From contig NZ_JBHUDY010000001.1 of NCBI RefSeq assembly GCF_042678385.1, positions 682,001 to 746,000 of the forward strand: a DNA stretch of 64,000 nucleotides, read 5' to 3'. This DNA is from Sphingomonas_B tabacisoli (GTDB lineage: Bacteria > Pseudomonadota > Alphaproteobacteria > Sphingomonadales > Sphingomonadaceae). The notes below the pieces were generated by a model, which worked only from the letters and a program-made list of their open reading frames with translations, did no database searches and was not told where the DNA came from. Of the stretch, positions 25,647-33,683 are shown one piece after another; position 1 is the stretch's first letter, and each line of letters starts with the position of its first letter. The position numbers were made by a program, and so were the translations under genes.

Positions 25647-25721
25647 CCGTTCGCTTCGAGCGAAGTCGAGAAGCGGAGCATGACGTTACGCGCGTTTCTC
25701 GACTTCGCTCGAAACGAACGG
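25647..25721. repeat. REP-like inverted repeat between hppD and hmgA
   Basis: The element is almost the same as that at 16203-16276: CCGTTCGCTTCGAGCGAAGTC at one end and TTCTCGACTTCGCTCGAAACG at the other, as an imperfect inverted repeat. It lies in the gap between the hppD stop (25752) and the hmgA start (25639) and could form a stem in the message joining the two genes. Confidence 0.7.
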
Positions 25722-25751
25722 ACACTATATCATCCCGCTTCGCCCATCATC

Positions 25752-26798
25752 CTACTCCACCGGTTCTTCGACCTTGATCACGCCGCGTCTGATCTGGTCG
25801 AGTTCGATGCTTTCGAACAGGGCCTGGAAATTGCCGTTGCCGAAGCCTTCGTTGCCCTTGCGCTGGATGATCTCGAAGAAGATCGGGCCGAACATGTTTT
25901 CGGTGAAGATCTGGAGGAGGATGCCTTCGCCGGTCTCGACGCTGCCGTCGATCAGGATGCGGTTCTTGCGGAGGCGTTCGAGGTCCTCGCCGTGGCCGGG
26001 GACGCGCTTGTCGACCAGTTCGTAATAGGTCTCGATCGTGTCCTGCAGCTTGACGCCGCGAGCGCGGAGGCGCTCGACCGTATCGTAGATGTCGGGCGTG
26101 GTGAGGGCGAGGTGCTGGATGCCTTCGCCATGATATTCGCGGATGAATTCCTCGATCTGGCTCTTGTCGTCCTGGCTCTCGTTCAAGGGGATGCGGATCG
26201 CCTTATCGGGCGCGATCATCGCCTGGCTGAACAGCCCGGTCGCCTGGCCCTTGATGTCGAAATATTTCTGTTCCTCGAAGCCGAACAATTCCTTGTAGAA
26301 CTCCGACCAGACCCGCATCTGGCCGCGCCGGACATTGTGGGTGAGGTGGTCGAGCAGGTCGAGGCCGACATTGTTCTTCGCCTCGGCCTCGCGCCAGCCC
26401 GGGAACTCCGCCCAGTCGGAATACAGGTCCACGCCGTCCTTGATGAAATAGAGGTAGGAGCCGCCGATCCCCATGATAACGGTGTCGTCTTCCTCGGTGC
26501 GCTTGGCGCCGTGGGCGAGCGCCCATTTCATCGCGGCTTCCGGATCGGCGACGCGGAAGGCCATCGCGCTCGCCGACGGGCCATGCTCGCCTCGGAACGC
26601 GGCGACGCGACCGGCATCGTCGCGGTTCAGCATCAGGTTGATGCGGCCCTGCTTGTAGCGCGTGATGTTCTTGCGCGGGTGGCGGTGGGTGGGCACGAAG
26701 CCGAGCTGCTCGAACTGCCGCGCCATCGCTTCCGGATCGGGCGAGGTGAATTCGACGAATTCGAAGCCGTTCAGGCCAAGCGGGTTGTCGGCGCTCAT
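25752..26798 (-). CDS. hppD: 4-hydroxyphenylpyruvate dioxygenase
   Basis: This 348-residue non-heme iron enzyme converts 4-hydroxyphenylpyruvate to homogentisate. It has two vicinal-oxygen-chelate halves; the C-terminal one carries the iron-binding residues in LDHLTHNV near residue 155, GIQHLALTT near 230 and FFEIIQRKG near 310. A palindrome (26831-26844) lies about 32 bases upstream and just after the MarR gene stop, so it is probably MarR controlled. Downstream, after a REP-like element, lie hmgA, the cupin, fahA and the Rieske gene. Confidence 0.93.
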   Translation of the reverse strand: MSADNPLGLNGFEFVEFTSPDPEAMARQFEQLGFVPTHRHPRKNITRYKQGRINLMLNRDDAGRVAAFRGEHGPSASAMAFRVADPEAAMKWALAHGAKRTEEDDTVIMGIGGSYLYFIKDGVDLYSDWAEFPGWREAEAKNNVGLDLLDHLTHNVRRGQMRVWSEFYKELFGFEEQKYFDIKGQATGLFSQAMIAPDKAIRIPLNESQDDKSQIEEFIREYHGEGIQHLALTTPDIYDTVERLRARGVKLQDTIETYYELVDKRVPGHGEDLERLRKNRILIDGSVETGEGILLQIFTENMFGPIFFEIIQRKGNEGFGNGNFQALFESIELDQIRRGVIKVEEPVE

Positions 26799-26830
26799 TC
26801 TTCTCGCTCCTGAGTCGGGATGCGAAAGTC

Positions 26831-26844
26831 GTAACAGATGTTAC
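26831..26844. promoter_or_regulatory. Candidate MarR operator upstream of hppD
   Basis: GTAACA-GA-TGTTAC is a perfect inverted repeat in the 49-base gap between the MarR stop (26848) and the hppD start (26798). MarR proteins bind such short palindromes near -10/-35 boxes, so this is the likely site where the upstream regulator acts on the catabolic operon. Confidence 0.55.
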
Positions 26845-26847
26845 CAA

Positions 26848-27282
26848 TCAACGCAACGCCTGGCTGGCCGCCTTCAGTTTGGCGAGGGTCTTTTTGAGCT
26901 GCTCGATTTCGCGCTCGCCAAGCTTGTTCAGCAGCCGCTCTTCCAGCTCCAGCGCTTTGGGCGCGATCTGCTGATAAAGCGCGCGGCCTTCGCCGCTGAG
27001 CGTCAGCGCGTGGCTGCGTTTGTCGGTGCCGTGCGGCACCCGCGTGACAAGCCCGCGCGCGACGAGCGCCTGGGCAGCGCGGCTGACCGTCATCTTGTCC
27101 ATTTCGGTGCGGGCGACGAGCGCCTGCTGGCTGACGCCATCGGCTTCGGCAAGGATCGTGATCAGCCGCCATTCGGGAATGCGCAGGCCGAACAGCGTTT
27201 CATAGGCCCGCGCGATGGCGCTGCTCACGGCATTCGAGGTGACCGAAAGTTGATAGGGCAGGAACGTGTCGAGACGCAGCAT
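26848..27282 (-). CDS. MarR family transcriptional regulator of the homogentisate operon
   Basis: This 144-residue winged-helix protein has the MarR signature: RIPEWRLITILAEADGVSQQALVARTEMDKMTVSRAAQALVARGLV for the HTH (about 33-80), and the wing RVPHGTDKRSHALTLSGEG near 82-100, with dimerisation helices at both ends. It is transcribed just ahead of hppD. A palindrome in the following gap is the likely binding site. The effector is probably a pathway intermediate such as 4-hydroxyphenylpyruvate or homogentisate, an inference from location only. Confidence 0.85.
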   Translation of the reverse strand: MLRLDTFLPYQLSVTSNAVSSAIARAYETLFGLRIPEWRLITILAEADGVSQQALVARTEMDKMTVSRAAQALVARGLVTRVPHGTDKRSHALTLSGEGRALYQQIAPKALELEERLLNKLGEREIEQLKKTLAKLKAASQALR

Positions 27283-27342
27283 GGCGCATCCTTATGGACC
27301 GGACGACGCGCATGTGGAACAGTGCAGGCGAGGGGGCAGGGC

Positions 27343-28338
27343 ATGCGGCTTTCACGGCGTTCGATGCTGGCGGGAATGGCGGGGGCGGTGGTGGCGCCGG
27401 CCGTCATGGCCAAGGGCTACAAGCCGCTGCCGCAGCCCGATCCGAAGCTGTGGCACATCGACGACGAGCCGGTGCTGACCGGGCAGGCGCCCGGGCCGAA
27501 CGGCGGCGTCTATTACCGGGTTTATGGCCAGTTCGGGCGCACGCCGGTGATCACGCTGCACGGCGGACCGGCGGCGGGCGAGACCTACATGCGGCCTTAT
27601 GTCGGCCTTGCGACCGACCGGCAGGTGGTGACCTACGACCAGAGCGGGTGCGGCAAGTCGGCGCGGCCGGAGGATCTGAGCCTTTATACGCTTGATCGCT
27701 ATGTGGCGGAGCTGGAGGCGCTGAGGGCGCATCTAGCGTTCGAGAAGGTCGTGCTGCTAGGGCATAGCTGGGGCGGGGTTCTGGCGCCGGCCTATGCGGC
27801 GGCGCATCCGGAACGCGTTGCGGGGCTGGTGCTGGCGGGGACCGGCGTGCGCTGGCTGGATTTCCAGGAAGCGGCCGAGCGCTGGCTGCTGGAGTTCGGG
27901 CCCGATGCGCGCGCGACGATCGACCGGGCCGAGAAGAGCGGAGCGATGGACGATCCCGCCTATCAGAAGCTGATCCAGGCCTATTACGCGCGGCATCTGT
28001 GCCGGCTCGATCCCTACCCCGACTGGTTCAACCGGATCGGTGAGGAGATCGGGCGCAACCCGGTCTATGCGCATCTGAACGGACCGACCGAATTCCAATT
28101 CACCGGAACGTTCGCGTCAATCGACAACACGCGTGCGTTGCGTGGGGTTCGCGTGCCGACGCTGATTACCTGCGGCGAATATGACGAAGGGCCGCCCTGG
28201 ATTGCCCGGCGCATCCAGAAGCTGGTGAGACGCTCGAAGCTGGTCGCGTTCGACGAGCTTTCGCACATGAGTCATGTCGAGGACCCGGCGCGAGTGGTCG
28301 GCGCGACGGGGGCTTTTTTGAGGGCCGCGCGGTTGTAG
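27343..28338 (+). CDS. Alpha/beta hydrolase, proline iminopeptidase-like, with Tat-like signal
   Basis: The 331-residue product starts MRLSRRSMLAGMAGAVV, a twin-arginine-like signal followed by cleavage near AVMA, so export by the Tat system is likely. The mature part is an alpha/beta hydrolase with oxyanion region LHGGPAAGETYM near residue 68, the nucleophile motif GHSWGGVL near 135-142, and a catalytic histidine in LSHMSHVED near 307-312. It matches prolyl aminopeptidase/peptidase family S33. A longer open frame extends to 26662 but runs over the divergent MarR gene and lacks support. A large inverted repeat follows the stop. Confidence 0.8.
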   Translation: MRLSRRSMLAGMAGAVVAPAVMAKGYKPLPQPDPKLWHIDDEPVLTGQAPGPNGGVYYRVYGQFGRTPVITLHGGPAAGETYMRPYVGLATDRQVVTYDQSGCGKSARPEDLSLYTLDRYVAELEALRAHLAFEKVVLLGHSWGGVLAPAYAAAHPERVAGLVLAGTGVRWLDFQEAAERWLLEFGPDARATIDRAEKSGAMDDPAYQKLIQAYYARHLCRLDPYPDWFNRIGEEIGRNPVYAHLNGPTEFQFTGTFASIDNTRALRGVRVPTLITCGEYDEGPPWIARRIQKLVRRSKLVAFDELSHMSHVEDPARVVGATGAFLRAARL

Positions 28339-28353
28339 AATCTGTCACACCGA

Positions 28354-28460
28354 CCCTGAAACACCGTTCGGGCTGAGCTTGTCGAAGCCCTTTCTTCTTG
28401 TTTCGGCGTTTCAGAATAGAAAGGGAGGGCTTCGACAGGCTCAGCCCGAACGGGGTCAGG
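28354..28460. repeat. Long REP-like inverted repeat (GGGCTGAGCTTGTCGAAGCCC family)
   Basis: Complementary arms, CCGTTCGGGCTGAGCTTGTC from 28364 and GACAGGCTCAGCCCGAACGG ending at 28453, form an imperfect stem of about 30 bases around a short A/T-richer loop. It lies between convergent genes (hydrolase and receiver protein) and could terminate both. Its core differs from the GTTCGCTTCGAGCG family at 16203. Confidence 0.65.
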
Positions 28461-28487
28461 ATTCAATGAAGCTCTAACAAACTCCCG

Positions 28488-28934
28488 CTACTCGGCGGCG
28501 CGGGCGGCTTCGAGGGCGGTGCGGTCTTCGGGGTCGAGGCGGGCCTGGCGGTGGGCGGCGTCTTTCACGAGCTGGATCAGGCGATCCTTTTCGCGCACTG
28601 CGTTCGCCTTGTTGAAGCAACCCGCGGCGCCCATCAGCAGGCATTGCGCGCGGGTCTGCTCGCCGCGGGCGGCGTGGCTGGACAGCATGATGACGGGGGT
28701 GCCGCGATTTTTCCGCACGTCGGCAAGATATTCGATACCGTTGCGGCCGGGCATTTCGATATCGAGCGTGATGACGTCGACAAGCAGATCGTCGAGCATG
28801 CGATCGGCCTCGTCCGCGCTTGCGGCGAGTCCGGCGACGCGGATTTCCGGGTCGCTCTCCAGCACCTGCCGCATCATCGCGCGGATGGTCACCGAGTCAT
28901 CGACGACAAGAACCCGAACCAAAGCCTGTCCCAA
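28488..28934 (-). CDS. Stand-alone response-regulator receiver protein
   Basis: This 148-residue single-domain receiver has VLVVDDSVTIRAMMRQVL near the start (acidic pair DD), the phospho-acceptor in TLDIEMPGRNGIEYL near residue 57 and the lysine-like FNKANAVRE switch region near 108. It resembles the receiver of CheB but ends without a methylesterase. It may shuttle phosphate or act in chemotaxis-like signalling. The reading frame begins with TTG; a GGAGG lies very close to it, so TTG 28922 is another possible start. No partner kinase is adjacent. Confidence 0.8.
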   Translation of the reverse strand: MGQALVRVLVVDDSVTIRAMMRQVLESDPEIRVAGLAASADEADRMLDDLLVDVITLDIEMPGRNGIEYLADVRKNRGTPVIMLSSHAARGEQTRAQCLLMGAAGCFNKANAVREKDRLIQLVKDAAHRQARLDPEDRTALEAARAAE

Positions 28935-28986
28935 ATCCTCCGAAACTGCTGATTTGCTTATAGTCTTCTAAAGCTTACCGGACCGT

Positions 28987-30378
28987 TCACGCGATTTGCG
29001 GGACCAGTCCGAGCCGGCCGCGCCGAAGCCAGCGGCCGAGCATCATCACTGAGACTACTGCCAATCCGAGAGCAAGGCCAATCCAGATGCCGACGCCATG
29101 CCAGCGAAGCCCAAAGCCGAGCCACAGCGCGGTGCCCATGCCGACGACCCAATAGCCGAAGGCGGCGAAGACCATCGGCAGGGTGGTGTCCTGCAGGCCG
29201 CGGAGCATGCCGGCGCCGACCGACTGGGCGCCGTCGAACACCTGAAAGAAGGCGGCGACGTAGAGGAACGATACCGCGAGCGGGATCACCGCACGGTTTT
29301 CGGGCAGGGCCTCGTCGAGGAAGATGCCGACCAGGCCGTGCGGGACGGCGAACATTACGACCGCCATGCAGGCCATGAACGCGACGCCCATCACGAACGC
29401 CGTCCAGCCGGCCCGGGCGATGCCGAGGGGATCGCGGCGGCCATAGGCGAGGCCCACGCGGACGGTGACGGCCTGGCTGAGCCCAAGCGGGACCATGAAG
29501 GTGAGCGAGGCGATCTGGATCGCGATCGCATGCGCGGCGAGCGAGGTCGTGCCGATCAGGCCCATCAGGAAGACGGCGGCGTTGAACACCGTGACCTCGA
29601 GCGAGAGCGTGAGCGCGATCGGCAGGCCGAGCCGCCAGACTTCGCGATAACGCTGCCAGTCCGCACGCCAGAAGCGGCCGAACAGTCGGTAGCGGCGGAA
29701 GCGCGGGTGGGTGGTCACCACCACCGCCATGCCGAGGAACATCAGCGTCTGCGTGATCGCGCTGCCGAGGCCGGCGCCGAACAGGCCAAGCCGGGGAAGG
29801 CCGAATGCGCCGAAGATCAGCGCGTAATTGAGGAGTGCGTTGGTGATGACGCCGGCGACGCTGACCATCAATGCCCAAGCTGGCTGCTCCAGAGCGGCGA
29901 CATAGGCGCGCAGCACGAGGTAGCAGAGCGCCGGCAGATAGCCGAACATCAGCGGGCGGACGAAATGGGCTGCGTTGGCGGAAAGCGCGGGGTCTTGCCC
30001 GAGCAGGCGGAGGATCGGCTCGGCGTGCCAGAGGATCGCCCAGACCGGCAGGCTGAGCGTGATCGCCGCCCACATCGCCTGGCGGACGGTGCGCCGCGTT
30101 TCGCGGACGCTGTGCCGTCGCGCGCCCAATTGCTTCGCCATGATCGGCGAGGCGGCCATCACCAGCCCCATGCCGAAGATCAGGAAGGCGATGAACAGGT
30201 TGACGCCGATCGATGCGGCGGCGAGCTCGCGCGCGCCAAGCCAGCCGAGCAGCACGACGTCGGTCGCGTTGATCGCCGACTGCGCCAGATTCGTCAGGAT
30301 GAGCGGCCCCGCCAGTTGCGCGGTCGCAACCGTTTCTTCTCGCCACGGATGGGCTTTGGAGGGCGTTGGCGCGTGCAT
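28987..30378 (-). CDS. MATE family efflux transporter
   Basis: This 463-residue protein has about twelve predicted membrane helices in two similar halves, the hallmark of the MATE (multidrug and toxin extrusion) family; the helix blocks QLAGPLILTNLAQSAINATDVVLLGW near residue 20-45 and the second-half GLPIALTLSLEVTVFNAAVFLMG near 255 correspond to the paired first helices of each lobe. It would export cationic drugs or metabolites using a sodium or proton gradient. It stands alone between the receiver gene and the divergent cation diffusion facilitator gene. Confidence 0.88.
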   Translation of the reverse strand: MHAPTPSKAHPWREETVATAQLAGPLILTNLAQSAINATDVVLLGWLGARELAAASIGVNLFIAFLIFGMGLVMAASPIMAKQLGARRHSVRETRRTVRQAMWAAITLSLPVWAILWHAEPILRLLGQDPALSANAAHFVRPLMFGYLPALCYLVLRAYVAALEQPAWALMVSVAGVITNALLNYALIFGAFGLPRLGLFGAGLGSAITQTLMFLGMAVVVTTHPRFRRYRLFGRFWRADWQRYREVWRLGLPIALTLSLEVTVFNAAVFLMGLIGTTSLAAHAIAIQIASLTFMVPLGLSQAVTVRVGLAYGRRDPLGIARAGWTAFVMGVAFMACMAVVMFAVPHGLVGIFLDEALPENRAVIPLAVSFLYVAAFFQVFDGAQSVGAGMLRGLQDTTLPMVFAAFGYWVVGMGTALWLGFGLRWHGVGIWIGLALGLAVVSVMMLGRWLRRGRLGLVPQIA

Positions 30379-30512
30379 AGGTCAGCCGGCCCGGATAGCC
30401 GAAGCAGGCGGGCGAAGCGAGGATTAGTTCTTCCGATACCGCACGCGCCCGGGACTGGCGGAGCGGGGACGGGTCGCGCTATCGAGGCCCCGAATAACGA
30501 TTGAACGGGTTC

Positions 30513-31481
30513 ATGCGATCGATGGCTGACGGGCACGCACATCACGACCATTCGGGGCATGGCCATGGGCATCATTATGGCCACGGTCATCACGGGCACA
30601 GCCATGCGCCGGCGAGCTTCGGGCGCGCGTTTCTGATCGGGACGGTTCTGAACACCGGCTTCGTCGTGGTCGAGGCGATCTACGGCATCGCCGCCAACTC
30701 GGTCGCGCTACTGGCCGATGCGGGGCATAATCTTTCCGACGTTTTGGGGTTGCTGATCGCGTGGGGCGCGGCGACGCTCTCCGCGCGGGCGCCGAGCACG
30801 CACTACACCTATGGCTTTCGGCGGACCTCGATCCTCGCGGCGTTGGTGAACGCGCTGATGCTGCTGATCGCGATTGCCGCCATTGCCTGGGAAGCGGTCG
30901 GGCGGCTGGCGGACCCGCAGCCGATCCAGACCGACACGGTGATGCTGGTCGCCGGGATCGGCATTGCCGTGAATGCGGGGACGGCGTGGCTGTTCGCGAG
31001 CGGGCGGAAAAGCGACATCAACATCCGCGGCGCCTATCTGCACATGCTTTCCGACGCCGCGGTGTCGCTGGGCGTGGTGATTGCCGGATTGCTGATCGGC
31101 GTGACCGGCTGGCTGTGGCTCGACCCGGTTACCAGCCTTGCGATCGTGGTGATGATCTTCCTCGGCACCTGGCGGTTGCTGCGGGATTCGGTCGCGATGT
31201 CGCTGGATCGTGTGCCCGAGGGCATTTCGCCGGACGAAGTCGAAGCCGCGCTGGTCGCATTGCCGGGCGTCACCAAGGTGCACGACCTGCACATCTGGTC
31301 GATGAGCACGACCGAGACGGCCCTGACCGCCCATCTGGAAATGCCGGGCGGCTGTCCGGGCGACGCGTTCCTGCATGACACCTGCCTGGCACTGCGGGAG
31401 CGGTTCCACATTCACCATTCGACCTTGCAGATCGAGCGCGAAGCGGCGTCATGCGCGCTGGAGCCGGCGCATGTGGTTTAA
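30513..31481 (+). CDS. Cation diffusion facilitator family transporter
   Basis: The protein of about 322 residues has a long histidine-rich N-terminus (HAHHDHSGHGHGHHYGHGHH) that probably binds zinc or a similar metal. Six membrane helices follow, with the metal-site motif LLADAGHNLSDVLG near residue 70 and LHMLSDAAVSLG near 177, and then a C-terminal cytoplasmic domain. It expels Zn, Co, Cd or similar divalent cations in exchange for protons. ATG 30513 is taken as start; a TTG at 30501 and an ATG at 30522 are alternatives. The stop codon overlaps a short ORF leading to the micro-ORF at 31543. Confidence 0.9.
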   Translation: MRSMADGHAHHDHSGHGHGHHYGHGHHGHSHAPASFGRAFLIGTVLNTGFVVVEAIYGIAANSVALLADAGHNLSDVLGLLIAWGAATLSARAPSTHYTYGFRRTSILAALVNALMLLIAIAAIAWEAVGRLADPQPIQTDTVMLVAGIGIAVNAGTAWLFASGRKSDINIRGAYLHMLSDAAVSLGVVIAGLLIGVTGWLWLDPVTSLAIVVMIFLGTWRLLRDSVAMSLDRVPEGISPDEVEAALVALPGVTKVHDLHIWSMSTTETALTAHLEMPGGCPGDAFLHDTCLALRERFHIHHSTLQIEREAASCALEPAHVV

Positions 31482-31542
31482 TGCCGAGCCCACAGAGCCG
31501 GCGAAGGAAGCTGGTTGAGCGTAGGCCGACGGAGAAGCGGAA

Positions 31543-31641
31543 ATGATTGACTGGATTATCGCGCTGCTGCCGTTTCGGGTGTGGCTAGCTGGCGTGGCAA
31601 TCATCGCGATTCTGGTTGGCCTGATATTCCTCCTGCTCTGA
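31543..31641 (+). CDS. Putative 32-residue membrane microprotein
   Basis: A short frame of 33 codons starts at ATG 31543 after GGAGAAGCGGAA and encodes MIDWIIALLPFRVWLAGVAI followed by ten more mostly hydrophobic residues, ending LLL. It is one membrane helix with few charges. A 21-codon frame (31481-31546) that overlaps the transporter stop codon ends with ATGA at this start, so translation could be coupled. No homologue can be named, and the evidence is only the start context and a strongly hydrophobic pattern, so it may be spurious. Confidence 0.4.
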   Translation: MIDWIIALLPFRVWLAGVAIIAILVGLIFLLL

Positions 31642-31799
31642 CCTGCGCATGCTGTGTGCAGAATATCACAGCAGGAGATAACCATATCGGTACAAAATGC
31701 TTGACATCGTGACGCTGTTCTGGCACTAACAGGACACGCTGAAGAAATGTGAGTCGGGCGGATCGGCCTGGCGGCTTCGGCCCTTCCGGAAGGATCGGC
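31642..31799. other. Short region before the GTA cluster, possible promoter
   Basis: No gene is visible here. A TTGACA hexamer at 31701-31706 is followed 17 bases later by CACTAA, a weak -10 match, so this may be the promoter region of the GTA structural operon. No terminase gene is present in this gap, where it usually lies in other GTA clusters. Confidence 0.35.
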
Positions 31800-32921
31800 A
31801 TGAAATGGTTCGGGAAGAAAGCCGGGCGCGGGAGCGCGCGGCCGGCGCTGACGCGCGGGTTCGGCATGACGTTCGGGGCGGGCGAGTGGCCGCGATCCTA
31901 TGAAGCGCAAGTGCGCGACGCCTATGCGCTGAACCCGATCGCCCAACGCGCGGTGCGGCTGGTGGCGGAAAGCATCGGCTCGGCGCCAATCAGCTGCTCC
32001 GAGCCGGACGTGGCGCGGCTGATCGCGGCGCAATCGGGTGGGCAGGGGCTGATCGAGACGGTCGCTTCGCACCTGCTGCTGCATGGCAATGGCTATGTCG
32101 AGCTGTTGGCCGATCCCCAGGGACGCGTGGCCGAACTGTACGCTCTGCGGCCGGATCGGGTATCGATCGAGGCGGACGCGCGGGGATGGCCGGGGGCCTA
32201 TTTGTACCGCGTCGGTGAAGTTACGCAGCGGATCGAGGCGGAGCGGCTGGTGCATGTCCGCGCCTTCCACCCGACCGACGATCATTATGGGCTTGGCTGC
32301 CTGGGCGCTGCGGCGGGAGCGGTCGCGATCCATAATGCGGCGACGCGCTGGAACAAGGGGCTGCTCGACAATGCGGCGCGGCCGAGCGGAGCGCTGGTTT
32401 ACGAGCCGAAGGATGGGTCGGTGCTTTCGGTCGAGCAGTTCGAACGGCTGAAGACCGAGCTGGAGGGCAATTTCCAGGGCGCGAGCCATGCCGGGCGGCC
32501 GATGCTGCTCGACGGCGGGCTCCGATGGCAGGCGATGAGCCTGACGCCGGCGGACATGGATTTCGTTTCGCTGAAGGCGACGGCGGCGCGGGAGATCGCG
32601 CTGGCCTTTGGCGTGCCGCCGATGCTGCTCGGGCTGCCGGGTGACAACACCTACGCCAATTATCGCGAGGCGAACCGGTCGCTGTGGCGGCTGACGATCC
32701 TGCCGCTGGCGGGGAAGATTTTCGGTGCTTTGGCGCAGGGGCTTTCGTCTTGGTGGCCGGACGTGACGATCGGCGTGGATGTCGACCGGGTGCCGGAGCT
32801 GAGCGAGGATCGCGAGCGGCTGTGGGCGATGGTGAGCGGGGCGGACTGGCTGACGCCTGAGGAGAAGCGGGCGGCGGTCAATATGCCCTCGCCCCTTCGG
32901 GGAGAGGGTGGCCGAGCATAG
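31800..32921 (+). CDS. GTA/HK97-type phage portal protein
   Basis: The 373-residue protein matches the HK97 portal family used by gene transfer agents: opening MKWFGKKAGRG, then AYALNPIAQRAVRLVAESIGSAP, the conserved LHGNGYVELL and RVSIEAD segments, and GVPPMLLGLPGDNTYANY near residue 275. It forms the dodecameric entry ring through which DNA is packed. Start is ATG 31800 with AGGA upstream. The last dozen codons (MPSPLRGEGGRA) come from a palindromic element that begins inside the gene, so the native C-terminus seems to have been replaced. It is the first gene of the cluster; no terminase precedes it. Confidence 0.88.
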   Translation: MKWFGKKAGRGSARPALTRGFGMTFGAGEWPRSYEAQVRDAYALNPIAQRAVRLVAESIGSAPISCSEPDVARLIAAQSGGQGLIETVASHLLLHGNGYVELLADPQGRVAELYALRPDRVSIEADARGWPGAYLYRVGEVTQRIEAERLVHVRAFHPTDDHYGLGCLGAAAGAVAIHNAATRWNKGLLDNAARPSGALVYEPKDGSVLSVEQFERLKTELEGNFQGASHAGRPMLLDGGLRWQAMSLTPADMDFVSLKATAAREIALAFGVPPMLLGLPGDNTYANYREANRSLWRLTILPLAGKIFGALAQGLSSWWPDVTIGVDVDRVPELSEDRERLWAMVSGADWLTPEEKRAAVNMPSPLRGEGGRA

Positions 32922-33017
32922 CGAGGCCGGGAGAGGGGCAGAGTCGGCACGCAGGGTGACAGCCCCTCTCCCTGGCTGCTTCGCAGCCGTCCCTCTCCCC
33001 AGTGGGGAGAGGGTTGA
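32883..33017. repeat. Palindromic element 1 at the portal gene end
   Basis: About 130 bases built from CCCTCTCCCC-type inverted arms: CCTCGCCCCTTCGGGGAGAG at one end and CCCTCTCCCCAGTGGGGAG at the other, with further GGAGAG/CTCTCC pairs in the middle. It spans the last codons and stop of the portal gene and reaches to within a dozen bases of the next gene. It resembles small MITE- or REPIN-like intergenic palindromes. Confidence 0.7.
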
Positions 33018-33027
33018 AGGAGTTTCC

Positions 33028-33336
33028 ATGACCGAGGACAATATGCTCGCCTCGCTGCTGTCGCAGGCGGAGGCGGAAGGGGCTTCGCGCGCGACGTTGC
33101 GCGGGGTGGTCGAGGAAGCGGCGGAGCTGGGCGCGCGGCGAGCGCTGGCTTCGCTGGGGCTGGAGGATGCGAGCGCGGCTGCGGACATGCGGGAGTTGCG
33201 GAGCCTGCTCGGCGCGTGGCGTGACGCCAAGAAGTCAGCCGTGCAGGCGGTCGCAGGGTGGTTCGTGCGGCTGGTGCTGGCGCTGGTCGTCGTCGGGATC
33301 GCGGTGAAGACCGGGCTGTGGGAGCGGCTGGGGTGA
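33028..33336 (+). CDS. DUF6127 family GTA protein
   Basis: This 102-residue protein is the small gene commonly found between portal and protease in sphingomonad GTA loci (DUF6127). It has an acidic, alanine-rich helical N-terminal half (AEAEGASRATLRGVVEEAAELGAR) and a C-terminal membrane helix (about residues 75-95). A good ribosome-binding site (GAAGGAG) lies just before ATG 33028. The stop overlaps the protease start (GTGA). Its role in particle assembly is not known. Confidence 0.65.
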   Translation: MTEDNMLASLLSQAEAEGASRATLRGVVEEAAELGARRALASLGLEDASAAADMRELRSLLGAWRDAKKSAVQAVAGWFVRLVLALVVVGIAVKTGLWERLG

Positions 33337-33680
33337 CGCGGTTCGCGGGCTATGCGGCCGTGTTCGACCATGCGGATCGGGGCGGGGACGTGATCCGGGC
33401 GGGGGCGTTTGCGTCCGCGGCGGGCGGCGTGCCTTTGCTTTGGGAGCATGGCGGTCGCGTGGGATCGGTCGAGCGGATTGCGGAAGACGGTCGCGGGCTG
33501 CGCGTGATCGGGGCGGCGGAGAAGGCGGTCGCGCCCGGGATGGGGCTGTCGATCGGATACCGGGTGCGCGCAGCGCGCGATCTGGCGCGGGGGCGGGAGC
33601 TGCTTGATCTCGAACTGATCGAGGTCAGCCTCGTCCGGCTGCCGATGCAGCCGCTGGCGCGGGTGATTGCGGTGGAATGA
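33333..33680 (+). CDS. GTA/HK97 prohead protease
   Basis: This 115-residue protein begins at a GTG that overlaps the upstream stop codon (GTGA). It shows the short HK97-type prohead protease pattern: TRFAGYAAVFDHADRGGDVI near the start, a conserved LWEHGG region with the catalytic histidine, and GLSIGYRVR near residue 72 with ELIEVSLVRLPM following, containing the active-site serine. In assembly it trims the capsid protein. It is shorter than phage HK97's protease but typical of GTA versions. The next element is a palindromic repeat ahead of the capsid gene. Confidence 0.8.
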   Translation: MTRFAGYAAVFDHADRGGDVIRAGAFASAAGGVPLLWEHGGRVGSVERIAEDGRGLRVIGAAEKAVAPGMGLSIGYRVRAARDLARGRELLDLELIEVSLVRLPMQPLARVIAVE

Positions 33681-33683
33681 AGA

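Noticed and set aside
28958..30346. Second long minus-strand frame over the MATE gene
   Set aside because: Out of frame with the membrane protein, arginine- and proline-rich composition with no helices, typical of frame-shifted GC-rich code.
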